Position numbers and translations under genes: made by a program
Assembly: GCF_024347335.1 (NCBI RefSeq)
Contig: NZ_AP025463.1
Coordinates: forward strand, 62,001-126,000
Direction: 5' to 3'
Length of the DNA: 64,000 nucleotides
DNA from: Vibrio celticus
GTDB taxonomy: Bacteria; Pseudomonadota; Gammaproteobacteria; Enterobacterales; Vibrionaceae
Notes under the pieces: model-generated
The model's input: only the letters and a program-made list of their open reading frames with translations
What the model was told of the DNA's origin: nothing
Database searches by the model: none
Shown here: one piece after another, positions 52,564 through 60,477 of the stretch
How positions within the stretch are numbered: the stretch's first letter is position 1
Layout of the letters: each line of letters starts with the position of its first letter

Positions 52564-53241
52564 GTGATCAAATTTCAGCAAGTGAGTAAAGCCTACCGAG
52601 GTGGAAGACAAGCGCTCCAAAAAGTGGATTTTCACCTGAAACGTGGAGAGATGGCTTTTTTGGGTGGGCACTCTGGGGCTGGTAAAAGTACCTTGCTGAA
52701 GTTGATCTGCGCGATAGAGCGTCCAACCGATGGACGTGTCTGGTTCAACGATCACGATATCACTCGTATCCCAGCCAAAGACATTCCTTTCTTACGCCGT
52801 AATATTGGGATTGTTTTTCAAGACCATCGCCTGCTGATGGACCGTTCGATTTTCGATAACGTCGCTCTGCCTATGCGTATTGAATCTATTTCTGAAAACG
52901 AAATAAAACGCCGAGTCAGTGCTGCGTTGGATAAAACCGGTTTATTAGATAAAGCCCGCTGTTTGCCAAGCCAACTTTCGGGTGGTGAACAACAACGCGT
53001 GGGTATTGCTCGCGCCGTGGTTAACCGTCCAACTCTGCTTTTAGCCGATGAGCCGACCGGTAACCTAGACCCTGAATTATCTAACCGTGTATTACGGTTG
53101 TTTGAAGAGTTCAACCGTGCGGGTGTGACGATCATCCTAGCGACGCACGATATCGGGTTAGTGAACACTCGCCCTCAGTACCGCCATCTTGAATTAAACC
53201 AAGGATTTTTGAGTGAGGTTGAAGATTATGGCCGCGAATAA
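52564..53241 (+). CDS. ftsE: Cell-division ABC ATPase FtsE
   Basis: FtsE works with FtsX to activate septal cell-wall hydrolases during division. The 225-residue ATPase has Walker A GHSGAGKSTLLKL (about residues 36-48), the signature LSGGEQQRVGIARA, Walker B LLLADEPTGNLD and the switch His in ATHDIGLV. The start codon is GTG, with AGAGGA nine bases upstream. Its end overlaps ftsX. Confidence 0.96.
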   Translation: MIKFQQVSKAYRGGRQALQKVDFHLKRGEMAFLGGHSGAGKSTLLKLICAIERPTDGRVWFNDHDITRIPAKDIPFLRRNIGIVFQDHRLLMDRSIFDNVALPMRIESISENEIKRRVSAALDKTGLLDKARCLPSQLSGGEQQRVGIARAVVNRPTLLLADEPTGNLDPELSNRVLRLFEEFNRAGVTIILATHDIGLVNTRPQYRHLELNQGFLSEVEDYGRE

Positions 53242-54196
53242 GCGCATCAAGAAACCTCAATCTAATCGAGCAGCAAACCGCGCTTCAAGCGACGGCTTCT
53301 TTGTTGTTCACTGGAAACAAGCCAAGTCATCGTTCTCACAAATGTGGCAGCGCCCGTTAGGCAACTTGCTGACCCTTGCGGTGATCTCTATGGCGTTGGC
53401 GATGCCTGCTTGTTTGTACCTATTGGGTAAAAATGTGGGTGAAGTGGCGCAAGATGTCACTAGCCCGTCACAAATAAGTGCTTATGTAGAGGATGGTATT
53501 CCTGAGCCACGAGTAATGGTGCTTAAGGATGAAATCGAAAGTTGGGATCAAGTTGAGCTGGTGGAGTACATTTCTCCGCAGCAAGGGCTTGCAGACCTCA
53601 GCCAGTATTCTGGTTTTGAAGATGCCCTAACCATCCTAGATGATTACTCACTGCCAGGGGTGCTGGTGATTACGCCAAGCGTACACAGCGATACCCTAAT
53701 TAAAGAGCTGGCTGGCACAGTTAAACAACAAGAATTAGTGACCGATGTTCGCCTCGACGAAGATTGGTTAGCGCGATTAGATGCGATCAAAGCATTAGCA
53801 GCGGTCATCGTGATTACCTTAACGGTATTGATGTTGGGCGCGGTATTTCTGATTATCGGCAATACACTACGATTTAATGTGTTGGCGCATAAAGAAGAGA
53901 TTCAAACCATGAAGCTGATTGGTGCTACCGACAGCTACATTCTTCGACCATACCTTTATGCTGGGATGTGGTTTGGCGTTTTGGGTTCGATTAGCGCTTG
54001 GGTAATGACGGCATTGATTACCGTATTGCTGAACAGCGCAGTGGATGACTTGGCTCAGCTATACGACAGCCACTTCCGTTTAATTGGCCTGAGTTGGGAT
54101 GAATCTTTACTGCTTTTGATCGTCGGAACCCTGCTTGGTAGTGTGGCTGCGAAGCTTTCTGCACAGCGTCACCTAAAAGAAATTGAACCAGTTTAG
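53228..54196 (+). CDS. ftsX: Cell-division permease-like protein FtsX
   Basis: FtsX is the membrane partner of FtsE. I choose the ATG at 53228 (MAANKRIKKPQSNRA), giving 322 residues with a 14-base overlap with ftsE; a GTG five codons upstream is also possible. Four membrane segments are visible: LLTLAVISMALAMPACLYLL near residue 50, then three after residue 195 (LAAVIVITLTVLMLGAVFLI and others). The periplasmic domain lies between them. Upstream of rpoH, as in E. coli. Confidence 0.93.
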   Translation: MAANKRIKKPQSNRAANRASSDGFFVVHWKQAKSSFSQMWQRPLGNLLTLAVISMALAMPACLYLLGKNVGEVAQDVTSPSQISAYVEDGIPEPRVMVLKDEIESWDQVELVEYISPQQGLADLSQYSGFEDALTILDDYSLPGVLVITPSVHSDTLIKELAGTVKQQELVTDVRLDEDWLARLDAIKALAAVIVITLTVLMLGAVFLIIGNTLRFNVLAHKEEIQTMKLIGATDSYILRPYLYAGMWFGVLGSISAWVMTALITVLLNSAVDDLAQLYDSHFRLIGLSWDESLLLLIVGTLLGSVAAKLSAQRHLKEIEPV

Positions 54197-54290
54197 GTGA
54201 ATAGAGTCATATTTATACGAAAAATAGGCAGTTCTTAACCAGTTTTTGCCTTGTATAGACGAATTGATTATGCATAATTACTTCCCCCTC

Positions 54291-54318
54291 CTTGAAACCT
54301 GTTCATTTTAGGTTCAAG
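54291..54318 (+). promoter_or_regulatory. Hairpin in the ftsX-rpoH gap
   Basis: CTTGAAACCT pairs with AGGTTCAAG with one bulged A and a nine-base loop, 56 bases before the chosen rpoH start. It lacks a T run, so it is probably an element of the rpoH leader and not a terminator. Role unknown. Confidence 0.5.
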
Positions 54319-54373
54319 ATTGTCGGGTTTTAATAGATGTATTACTCCAGATCAGAGATTGATGAGGAACCGA

Positions 54374-55231
54374 ATGGCAAACCAAGCGTATCAAATGGCT
54401 TTAGTCACACAAGATAGTTTAGATAGCTATATCCGCTCAGCGAACAGCTACCCTATGCTGACTCCTGAAGAGGAACGTGGACTTGCAGAGCGATTACATT
54501 ACAAAGGTGAGATCGACGCTGCGAAAGGCTTGATCCTTTCCCACCTAAGATTCGTGGTGCACGTTGCAAGAGGCTACTCTGGCTACGGGCTACCAATGGC
54601 TGATCTCGTCCAAGAAGGTAACATTGGCTTGATGAAGGCTGTTAAGCGCTTCAATCCAGAAGTTGGTGTTCGTCTCGTCTCGTTTGCTGTTCACTGGATC
54701 AAAGCTGAAATCCATGAATACGTTCTACGTAACTGGCGTATCGTTAAAATTGCGACCACTAAGGCACAGCGTAAACTGTTCTTTAACCTTCGTAAGTCTA
54801 AAAAGCGTTTGGGTTGGTTCAATAACGGTGAAGTTGAGACGGTTGCTCGTGAACTGGGTGTTGAGCCTTCAGAAGTTCGTGAGATGGAATCTCGCTTAGC
54901 GGCACAAGATGCGACGTTTGAAGCGCCTATGGACGATGACGATGGCGGTTCTGCTTACACTGCTCCAGTTTACTACCTAGAAGACAAAGCGTCAGACGTT
55001 GCTGAGACGGTTGAAGCGGCTAACTGGGAGTCACACACCAATAATCGCCTAGGGCTAGCACTAGCAAGCTTAGACGAGCGTAGCCAACACATTGTTCGCT
55101 CACGTTGGTTAGACGACAACAAGGCAACACTGCAAGACTTAGCGGATACCTACAGTATCTCTGCTGAGCGTGTTCGCCAGTTAGAAAAGAATGCGATGAA
55201 GAAATTGAAACAAGCCGTTGGTGATTTCTAA
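54374..55231 (+). CDS. rpoH: Heat-shock sigma factor RpoH (sigma-32)
   Basis: RpoH directs RNA polymerase to heat-shock promoters. I choose the ATG at 54374 (MANQAYQMALVTQDSLDSYI), giving 285 residues against 284 in E. coli, with GAGGA seven bases upstream. Seen in order: region 2 (LSHLRFVVHVARGYSGYGLP, DLVQEGNIGLMKAV and FAVHWIKAEIHEYVLRNWR), the RpoH box QRKLFFNLRK (about residues 132-141) and region 4 (LQDLADTYSISAERVRQLEK). The leader RNA may fold as a thermosensor as in E. coli; I cannot confirm this by eye. Confidence 0.96.
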   Translation: MANQAYQMALVTQDSLDSYIRSANSYPMLTPEEERGLAERLHYKGEIDAAKGLILSHLRFVVHVARGYSGYGLPMADLVQEGNIGLMKAVKRFNPEVGVRLVSFAVHWIKAEIHEYVLRNWRIVKIATTKAQRKLFFNLRKSKKRLGWFNNGEVETVARELGVEPSEVREMESRLAAQDATFEAPMDDDDGGSAYTAPVYYLEDKASDVAETVEAANWESHTNNRLGLALASLDERSQHIVRSRWLDDNKATLQDLADTYSISAERVRQLEKNAMKKLKQAVGDF

Positions 55232-55294
55232 TAGCATCTAGTTTCTATTAGCTTCTACCTTCTAATAGTAGAGCTAACAAATAGCTGAATTTTG

Positions 55295-55327
55295 AAAAGG
55301 CCGAGATCGAGAGATCTCGGCCTTTTT
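55295..55327 (+). terminator. Intrinsic terminator of rpoH
   Basis: AAAAGGCCGAGATC pairs with GATCTCGGCCTTTT around GAGA, then a T run. Confidence 0.95.
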
Positions 55328-55674
55328 GTTTTGGATCGATTTCTCAACTTTTGCGATCGAAATTTGCAAAATGATTTTGTGGATAACTCTGTGAGAAGTT
55401 TATTCGTCAGCTGTCTAAAAGCAGGGTGTAGTAAGGCTTTGACGGGGTTTTTCGAGTGGGGATATGTTTCAGTTAACCCACAGTTAGATCAGGATCATTA
55501 CTACATGTTGTGGATCTATTTTTGAAAAGGCACTTTATTCACGCAATTCACAGATTTATCCACAAATGGTGTAAAAATGATCGCTGGTGGATAACCTTAT
55601 TAAGTGGATGTGAATGTTAGCCTTGGGATAGGTTACAATGGCAGCAAAGTAAATCAGTATAAAAAGAGAAAGTC
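55328..55674. other. Spacer with a cluster of DnaA-box-like sites and GATC sites
   Basis: Within about 220 bases there are two perfect DnaA boxes, at 55378-55386 (TGTGGATAA, reverse) and 55556-55564 (TTATCCACA). Three near matches lie at 55509-55517 (TGTGGATCT), 55535-55543 (TTATTCACG) and 55586-55594 (GGTGGATAA). Six GATC sites fall in the same stretch (near 55334, 55355, 55487, 55493, 55513, 55579). The glpE promoter must also lie here. Confidence 0.65.
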
Positions 55675-55995
55675 ATGGACCAGTTTAAACATATCGATGT
55701 TAAAGGCGCTCAAGCGCTCATCGAACAAGGCGAAGCTCGACTTGTCGATATACGTGACCCGCAATCTTTTGCGGTTGCCCACCCAAAAACAGCCTACCAC
55801 CTGACTAACGATACGATGGTGTCGTTCATGGATGAGGTTGAGTTCGAACAACCTATCTTAGTGATGTGCTATCACGGCATCAGTAGCCAAGGTGCAGCAC
55901 AATATTTAGTGAACCAAGGCTTTGAAGAGGTATATAGTGTTGATGGTGGTTTCGAAGCTTGGCATCGTGCTGAACTTCCAGTGATCACAGGTTAA
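55675..55995 (+). CDS. glpE: Thiosulfate sulfurtransferase GlpE
   Basis: A 106-residue single-domain rhodanese. The active-site loop is CYHGIS (Cys at about residue 64), followed by SQGAAQYLVNQGFEEVYSVDGG. The ending GGFEAWHRAELPV is typical. It moves sulfane sulfur from thiosulfate to cyanide or thioredoxin. It is followed by glpG, as in E. coli, although the glp repressor gene is not present here. Confidence 0.95.
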   Translation: MDQFKHIDVKGAQALIEQGEARLVDIRDPQSFAVAHPKTAYHLTNDTMVSFMDEVEFEQPILVMCYHGISSQGAAQYLVNQGFEEVYSVDGGFEAWHRAELPVITG

Positions 55996-56053
55996 TGACT
56001 TTCGTCACCTGAACCGCCTCAAGCATCCCTCATAGAATGAATAGGAAGTAACA

Positions 56054-56896
56054 ATGATTAGATTGATGGTGTTAGACAATCCACGTCTTGCTCAAGCATT
56101 TATTGATTATATGGCCTCTCGTCAGATCCCTATTCAGATGTCTCCAGAGGGAGAAGGGCGTTTTGCTCTTTGGCTTCTTGATGGCCAATTTCAGGTTGAA
56201 ACCGAAGCTGAGCTGAATCGTTTTCTGGCTGAACCCAATCATAAGCGCTATCAAGCGGCGTCTTGGGACATGGCAGAGACCAGAAAGAGCAACTTCCATT
56301 ATCACACGCCAAGTTTCATGGGCATGATCAAAGCCAAAGCCGGCCCTGTGACACTGAGCCTGATGTTGGTGTGTGTGGTGATTTTTGCGCTGCAACAGAT
56401 CGGTTTTGGCCAAGCTATTTTCAATGCCCTGCATTTCCCTGCAGTGGATGGACAGCAATGGCAATTGTGGCGTTGGCTGAGTCATGCCGTTCTGCATTTC
56501 TCTGTTATGCACATCGCATTTAATATTTTGTGGTGGTGGCAGCTAGGTGGAGACATTGAGAAGAAGCTAGGCAGCTTCAAGCTACTTCAGATCTTTGCTG
56601 TCTCTTCTGCGCTTTCAGGTGCTGGGCAGTATTGGGTTGAAGGGGCGAATTTCGGTGGTTTGTCTGGTGTTGTGTATGCCTTGGTTGGTTACTTATGGGT
56701 AGTTGGTGCGAAGGCGCCACAGCTTGGTTTAGGCATCCCAAGACAGATTGTCGGCTTTATGTTGGTGTGGTTGGTGCTTGGGTACATGCAGCCATTTATG
56801 GCTATCGCCAATACGGCGCATTTAGCTGGCCTAGCCGCTGGTGTGATTATTGGCTTTATCGATGCGATGAAAGCACCAAGCTCGGCAAGAAGCTAA
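56054..56896 (+). CDS. glpG: Rhomboid protease GlpG
   Basis: GlpG is an intramembrane serine protease. The 280-residue protein has a cytoplasmic N-terminal domain (about 1-90) and six or so membrane segments. The catalytic Ser is in GLSGVVYALVG (about residue 204) and the catalytic His in ANTAHLAGLAAG (about 257). The HISVMH-type segment reads HFSVMHIAFNILWWWQLG and is well kept. It starts 58 bases after glpE. Confidence 0.95.
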   Translation: MIRLMVLDNPRLAQAFIDYMASRQIPIQMSPEGEGRFALWLLDGQFQVETEAELNRFLAEPNHKRYQAASWDMAETRKSNFHYHTPSFMGMIKAKAGPVTLSLMLVCVVIFALQQIGFGQAIFNALHFPAVDGQQWQLWRWLSHAVLHFSVMHIAFNILWWWQLGGDIEKKLGSFKLLQIFAVSSALSGAGQYWVEGANFGGLSGVVYALVGYLWVVGAKAPQLGLGIPRQIVGFMLVWLVLGYMQPFMAIANTAHLAGLAAGVIIGFIDAMKAPSSARS

Positions 56897-56932
56897 TTCA
56901 TATCTTCTAATGAGTAGCCAAACGATAGAGAC

Positions 56933-56963
56933 AAAAAAAGCGGCCAGATGAGCCGCTTTTTTA
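56933..56963. terminator. Bidirectional terminator between glpG and the fliL-like gene
   Basis: GCGGC pairs with GCCGC across a seven-base loop, with A and T runs on either side. Confidence 0.85.
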
Positions 56964-56983
56964 TTGGGATTCGTTTTACATCA

Positions 56984-57391
56984 TTACTGATAAAGGTATT
57001 TGGTAAACAGTAAATCAGCAATCAGGGTTTTACCTGTCTCTGGAAGCAAAATCTTGTTGAGGTGCTCAACTAAGGATTTTCTCAAGTCTTCACGGCCAGA
57101 TAGAGACTTAATGGTTTCTTCGTTTTGTTTGCCAAGTAATTCAATCACTGCATCACGAATCAGTGGTTGGTGATGCTCAATAGCGGCCAAGTCGTTACTA
57201 TTTGCCACCATGATGTCGAGGCGAACCTGAATGTAGCCCAGTTTTTTACCTTTAGTGTAAAAATTGGTGGTCAGGTCTGGCTCTAGCGTGAAGTAGGCGA
57301 GTTTAGCTGCCGACTCCTCTTCAGCGAAACTTGATGCTGAAAAGAGTAGGGTAATCGCAAGAAATATTTGGGCTACATAACGTTTGTGCAT
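56984..57391 (-). CDS. FliL-like exported protein
   Basis: A 135-residue protein of the flagellar FliL family, outside any flagellar cluster. It has a cleavable signal (MHKRYVAQIFLAITLLFSAS to SSFAEE), and the periplasmic domain has FTLEPDLTTNFY and GYIQVRLDIMVAN, with LIRDAVIELLG as in FliL. True FliL is membrane-anchored, whereas this one appears secreted to the periplasm. It is next to ubiC. Function uncertain. Confidence 0.82.
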   Translation of the reverse strand: MHKRYVAQIFLAITLLFSASSFAEEESAAKLAYFTLEPDLTTNFYTKGKKLGYIQVRLDIMVANSNDLAAIEHHQPLIRDAVIELLGKQNEETIKSLSGREDLRKSLVEHLNKILLPETGKTLIADLLFTKYLYQ

Positions 57392-57541
57392 ATTTGTGAC
57401 TTTTCTTTAGTTTATTCGCGATATTCGAAACGCATTAGTCTTGTTACAATGAGCGGTCTAAATCTAAATACGTTTACAATTCGAAGAACGCTTTAATTTT
57501 GTTCGAAAGTTGAAGCTTTATTGTACGTGTAAAGTCACCTA

Positions 57542-58096
57542 TTGAATACTAGTATGAATCAGCCAATATCGCTGTATCTTAATTCGTTAATGAATGTAGA
57601 TTGGCAAAGTACAGAAACATTTGATTTTCCTAATGAAACCACCAAAGAGTGGCTGATGGAGCAAGGCTCTCTTTCCCGCAAGTTGGGGAAGTGCTGTCAG
57701 CACCTGTCTGTTGAGTTGCTTCATAATCAAGTTGTAGAACGCTCAATGCTGCAACAAGACGAGGAACATCTTTTATCATCGTTTGATTGCTTACTGCGTA
57801 AAGTGATTTTAAAGGGTGATGACGAACCGTGGGTGTTAGGTCGAACCTTGATTCCCCGAGTCACATTAGAAGATCATCAGCACTCAGACCTTTCTCAACA
57901 AGGTAATGTCCCGCTTGGATTGACCGTTTTCAGTGCTGAGAACGTGGAGCGAGATGCGCTGCAAGTCGGTTGGGTTATTGCAGGCGATGAGCGATTATTC
58001 GCGCGTCGTTCTCGATTATGGATGAACCATAAACCGATGCTTGTGGCTGAACTGTTTTTACCAACATCACCCATTTACTCTAAGGAGAGTGTGTAA
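57542..58096 (+). CDS. ubiC: Chorismate pyruvate-lyase UbiC
   Basis: UbiC converts chorismate to 4-hydroxybenzoate, the first committed step of ubiquinone synthesis. The protein is 184 residues from TTG at 57542, or 180 from ATG at 57554; neither start has a clear ribosome site. Family features are QGSLSRKLGKCCQHLSVELL (about 41-60), the WVLGRTLIPRVTLE stretch (about 99-112) and the late LPTSPIY ending. Its stop abuts the ubiA start, so the two are coupled. Confidence 0.9.
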   Translation: MNTSMNQPISLYLNSLMNVDWQSTETFDFPNETTKEWLMEQGSLSRKLGKCCQHLSVELLHNQVVERSMLQQDEEHLLSSFDCLLRKVILKGDDEPWVLGRTLIPRVTLEDHQHSDLSQQGNVPLGLTVFSAENVERDALQVGWVIAGDERLFARRSRLWMNHKPMLVAELFLPTSPIYSKESV

Positions 58097-58951
58097 ATGC
58101 TTGCCACCAAAGCGAAGGCGTATTGGCAATTAACGCGAATGAATCGCCCGATTGGTACCCTGTTACTCCTTTGGCCGACCTTGTGGTCACTGATTATCGC
58201 CGCACAAGGTATGCCTGATTTTGATGTCTTGGTTGTTTTTGTACTCGGCGTGGTGTTGATGCGTTCAGCTGGCTGTGTGATCAATGACTTTGCGGATCGT
58301 AAAGTAGATGGTCATGTTAAACGTACCAAGCAGCGTCCATTACCCTCAGGTTTGGTTTCCAGTAAGGAAGCGATTCTGCTCTTTTTAGTGCTAGCCGTAG
58401 TTTCATTCTTGCTGGTACTCACCATGAATCCACTGACCATTAAGCTCTCATTTATTGGTGTGGGTCTGGCGTTCATTTACCCTTTCATGAAGCGTTTTAC
58501 GCATCTTCCACAGTTGTTTCTTGGCTTAGCGTTTAGTTGGGCGATACCAATGGCTTGGGCGGCACAAACCAATGAACTGCCAAGCATTGTGTGGTTTATC
58601 TTCGTGATTAACGCGTTGTGGACGATTGCTTACGACACGCAATATGCGATGGTTGACCGAGATGATGACTTGAAGATTGGTATTAAATCGACGGCTATTT
58701 TATTTGGTCGCTTCGATAAACTGATTGTTGGCTCTTTGCAACTCGTCACCCTAGCGATGCTGATTGCGTTAGGCATGCATTACCAACTAGGAGATACCTT
58801 CTATTGGGCATTGTTGGTAGCGGGCAGCTTGTTTGTGTATCAACAACACCTGATGCGCCACCGTGATCGAGACCTATGCTTCCAAGCCTTTCTCAATAAT
58901 AACTATGTTGGAATGGCAGTGACCGTGGGCTTGTTCATTACCTTCTGGTAA
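58097..58951 (+). CDS. ubiA: 4-hydroxybenzoate polyprenyltransferase UbiA
   Basis: UbiA attaches the polyprenyl tail to 4-hydroxybenzoate at the inner membrane. The 284-residue protein has about eight membrane segments and the two Asp-rich substrate motifs: NDFADRKVD (about residues 66-74) and DTQYAMVDRDDD (about 190-201). Start ATG directly follows the ubiC stop (TAAATG). Its terminator is split by an insertion sequence. Confidence 0.96.
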   Translation: MLATKAKAYWQLTRMNRPIGTLLLLWPTLWSLIIAAQGMPDFDVLVVFVLGVVLMRSAGCVINDFADRKVDGHVKRTKQRPLPSGLVSSKEAILLFLVLAVVSFLLVLTMNPLTIKLSFIGVGLAFIYPFMKRFTHLPQLFLGLAFSWAIPMAWAAQTNELPSIVWFIFVINALWTIAYDTQYAMVDRDDDLKIGIKSTAILFGRFDKLIVGSLQLVTLAMLIALGMHYQLGDTFYWALLVAGSLFVYQQHLMRHRDRDLCFQAFLNNNYVGMAVTVGLFITFW

Positions 58952-58984
58952 ACATCTGCTTTTCGAGTTAACGAACGCTAAAGA

Positions 58985-59003
58985 AAAAGGCACCCAGTGG
59001 GTG
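58985..59003 (+). terminator. Left half of the ubiA terminator, split by the IS
   Basis: The A run and GGCACCCAGTGGGTG remain, but the pairing CC and T run now lie 1.4 kb away at 60427-60434. A new hairpin just inside the IS (GCCGTTCACT/AGTGAACGGC, about 59008-59031, then ATTTTTG) can still stop ubiA transcription. Confidence 0.75.
58992..59003 (+). repeat. Target-site duplication, left copy
   Basis: ACCCAGTGGGTG here is repeated at 60415-60426, directly flanking the IS. Removing the IS and one copy restores a perfect GGCACCCA/TGGGTGCC hairpin. Confidence 0.9.
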
Positions 59004-60414
59004 TAATGCCGTTCACTTAAGAGTGAACGGCATTTTTGTTCTTAGCATACCGTTGTGGTCTGGGTTTAACTGTTCTAGGGAATGTCCTTTCCCTTCGCCC
59101 TTCAAGTATTAAGCTTTCAGCCATGTTGTGGAACCCCTTTAGCTGACGAGGTATTGCGCCTGGTGTTGAGTAAGGTAAGCCTACAAGTAACGCAGATACA
59201 TGAGCTAATGTGCCGTTAAAACTGAGTTGATAAGGAAGGTAATTTCCTTTAGATTGAAGCAGAGCTCGACCATCTGGTATCGGATTAAATTGTAAGTAAG
59301 CAAGATGCCCCATAACTCCTGCTTTACCAGTTCTGGTAAACGACTTCGCAGCGTGAGACGATTTCCAAGCATGTATTGTTTCTGCTCTCGGTAGCCTAGC
59401 TCAATTTCCCAACGATGTTCATAAAGGCCTGCAATATCTTTTGATGGGTAACGCAGGGAGTCCGTCATGGAGGTTAATACTTGGTAGTCTTTTCCTTTAA
59501 TTTTACGAGTGACAAGTCGAGCGGTTATCGACTTTGGTAAATCAGGCCATAGCTTTCTAGCCCTTGGGTTACTGTGTAATTGAACCAGTTTGTCATTTCG
59601 CCCTAAAGATTGAACAATGTCATATTGTGTATTTTTCTTGAGGGGGATAAGCCAATGACGCTCTGAGCCAGAGTCTTGCCATTTATGTAATAAGCCTAAA
59701 GAATAGAACCCCTTATCGAACATTGTCACGCTATGGTTTGGTGTTGTTTCTATCAGTTTTTCAGCTAATATCATTTCGTTTGTATTGTAATTATCAAAGG
59801 CACTGGCCGTAATAATGTGACTGCTTAGTTCCATTTGGCAGACCATTCTCACTTGCGGATATTGCGTCCCTTTTTGTCGAGAAAATGCCTTTTCATTTTG
59901 CGGGTTATCGGGCGTTCGCCAAACAACGCCATCGACGCCAAGAAGCGTTAATCCATTCCACTGGGGTAACTTTGCACTTTTTAACCATGACGTAGTCATT
60001 CGCTCAAAGACCGCTTTAATTGCGTCTTCACCCAACGTCTTTCGACGTTGAGTTAACGCACTTGGTGCGACAAAAGCTTTACCTGTACGGTCGACAATAT
60101 CAAGTTGGTTCACTAAATCTTTCATGGATTTACTGTTATAGATAGCCATTCCAACAAGCAGCCACACCATGGATTCTAAAGTTAATTTCCTCTTTCTCAT
60201 CGTGACGGTATCAGTAAGAGAATAAGCTTCGTCGATGAGGTCAATTGGAAGCAAGTCAGACAAAGTTTCAACGTTGCTAGGTTTCCAATCATTAATTATG
60301 TTTAGAGCTTGAGAAACATCCATAAAAAAATCCAAGTGCATTAAATACACTTGGATTTTGACAGCTCTGAAGGATCGTTCAACCGATCACTTTGGCTTTA
60401 ACTGATCGGCATTA
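59004..60414 (-). mobile_element. IS4-family insertion sequence, 1411 bp
   Basis: Complete element bounded by imperfect inverted repeats: TAATGCCGTTCACTTAA at the left and, read inward from the right, TAATGCCGATCAGTTAA. A 12-base target duplication flanks it. It carries one transposase gene on the minus strand, with a frameshift. A hairpin at the left end protects the transposase from outside transcripts. A second hairpin (AATCCAAGTG / CACTTGGATT, about 60326-60355) lies before the transposase start, as in other IS4-group elements. Confidence 0.92.
59017..60350 (-). pseudogene. IS4-family transposase, frameshifted
   Basis: The first frame (60350-59205) codes 381 residues with the IS4 N-terminal domain, DDE residues in GVDGVVWRT and MFDKGFYSLG, and the Y-(2)-R-(3)-E-(6)-K motif YEHRWEIELGYREQK (E at about 317). 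After Glu362 (59265-59267) the family ending is found one frame over, ALLQSKGNYLPYQL to PRPQRYAKNKNA, down to 59017. One missing base at about 59262-59267 explains it; repaired, the protein is about 444 residues, normal for IS4. Start likely at ATG 60323. The lesion may be real or a read error in a multicopy element. Confidence 0.85.
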
Positions 60415-60434
60415 ACCCAGTGGGTGCCTTTTTT
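60415..60434 (+). repeat. Target-site duplication, right copy, and displaced terminator tail
   Basis: ACCCAGTGGGTG (60415-60426) repeats the left copy. It is followed by CC and the T run that once completed the ubiA terminator. On its own it can still form a short hairpin. Confidence 0.88.
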
Positions 60435-60477
60435 GATCGTGTTTCGCTTTGCTATGAAAGCGACGCCAAACGGATTG

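Noticed and set aside
55328..55674. Chromosome I origin of replication
   Set aside because: The usual neighbours (mnmG, mioC, dnaA) are absent and no 13-mer type unwinding element was recognised; kept only as a DnaA-box cluster.
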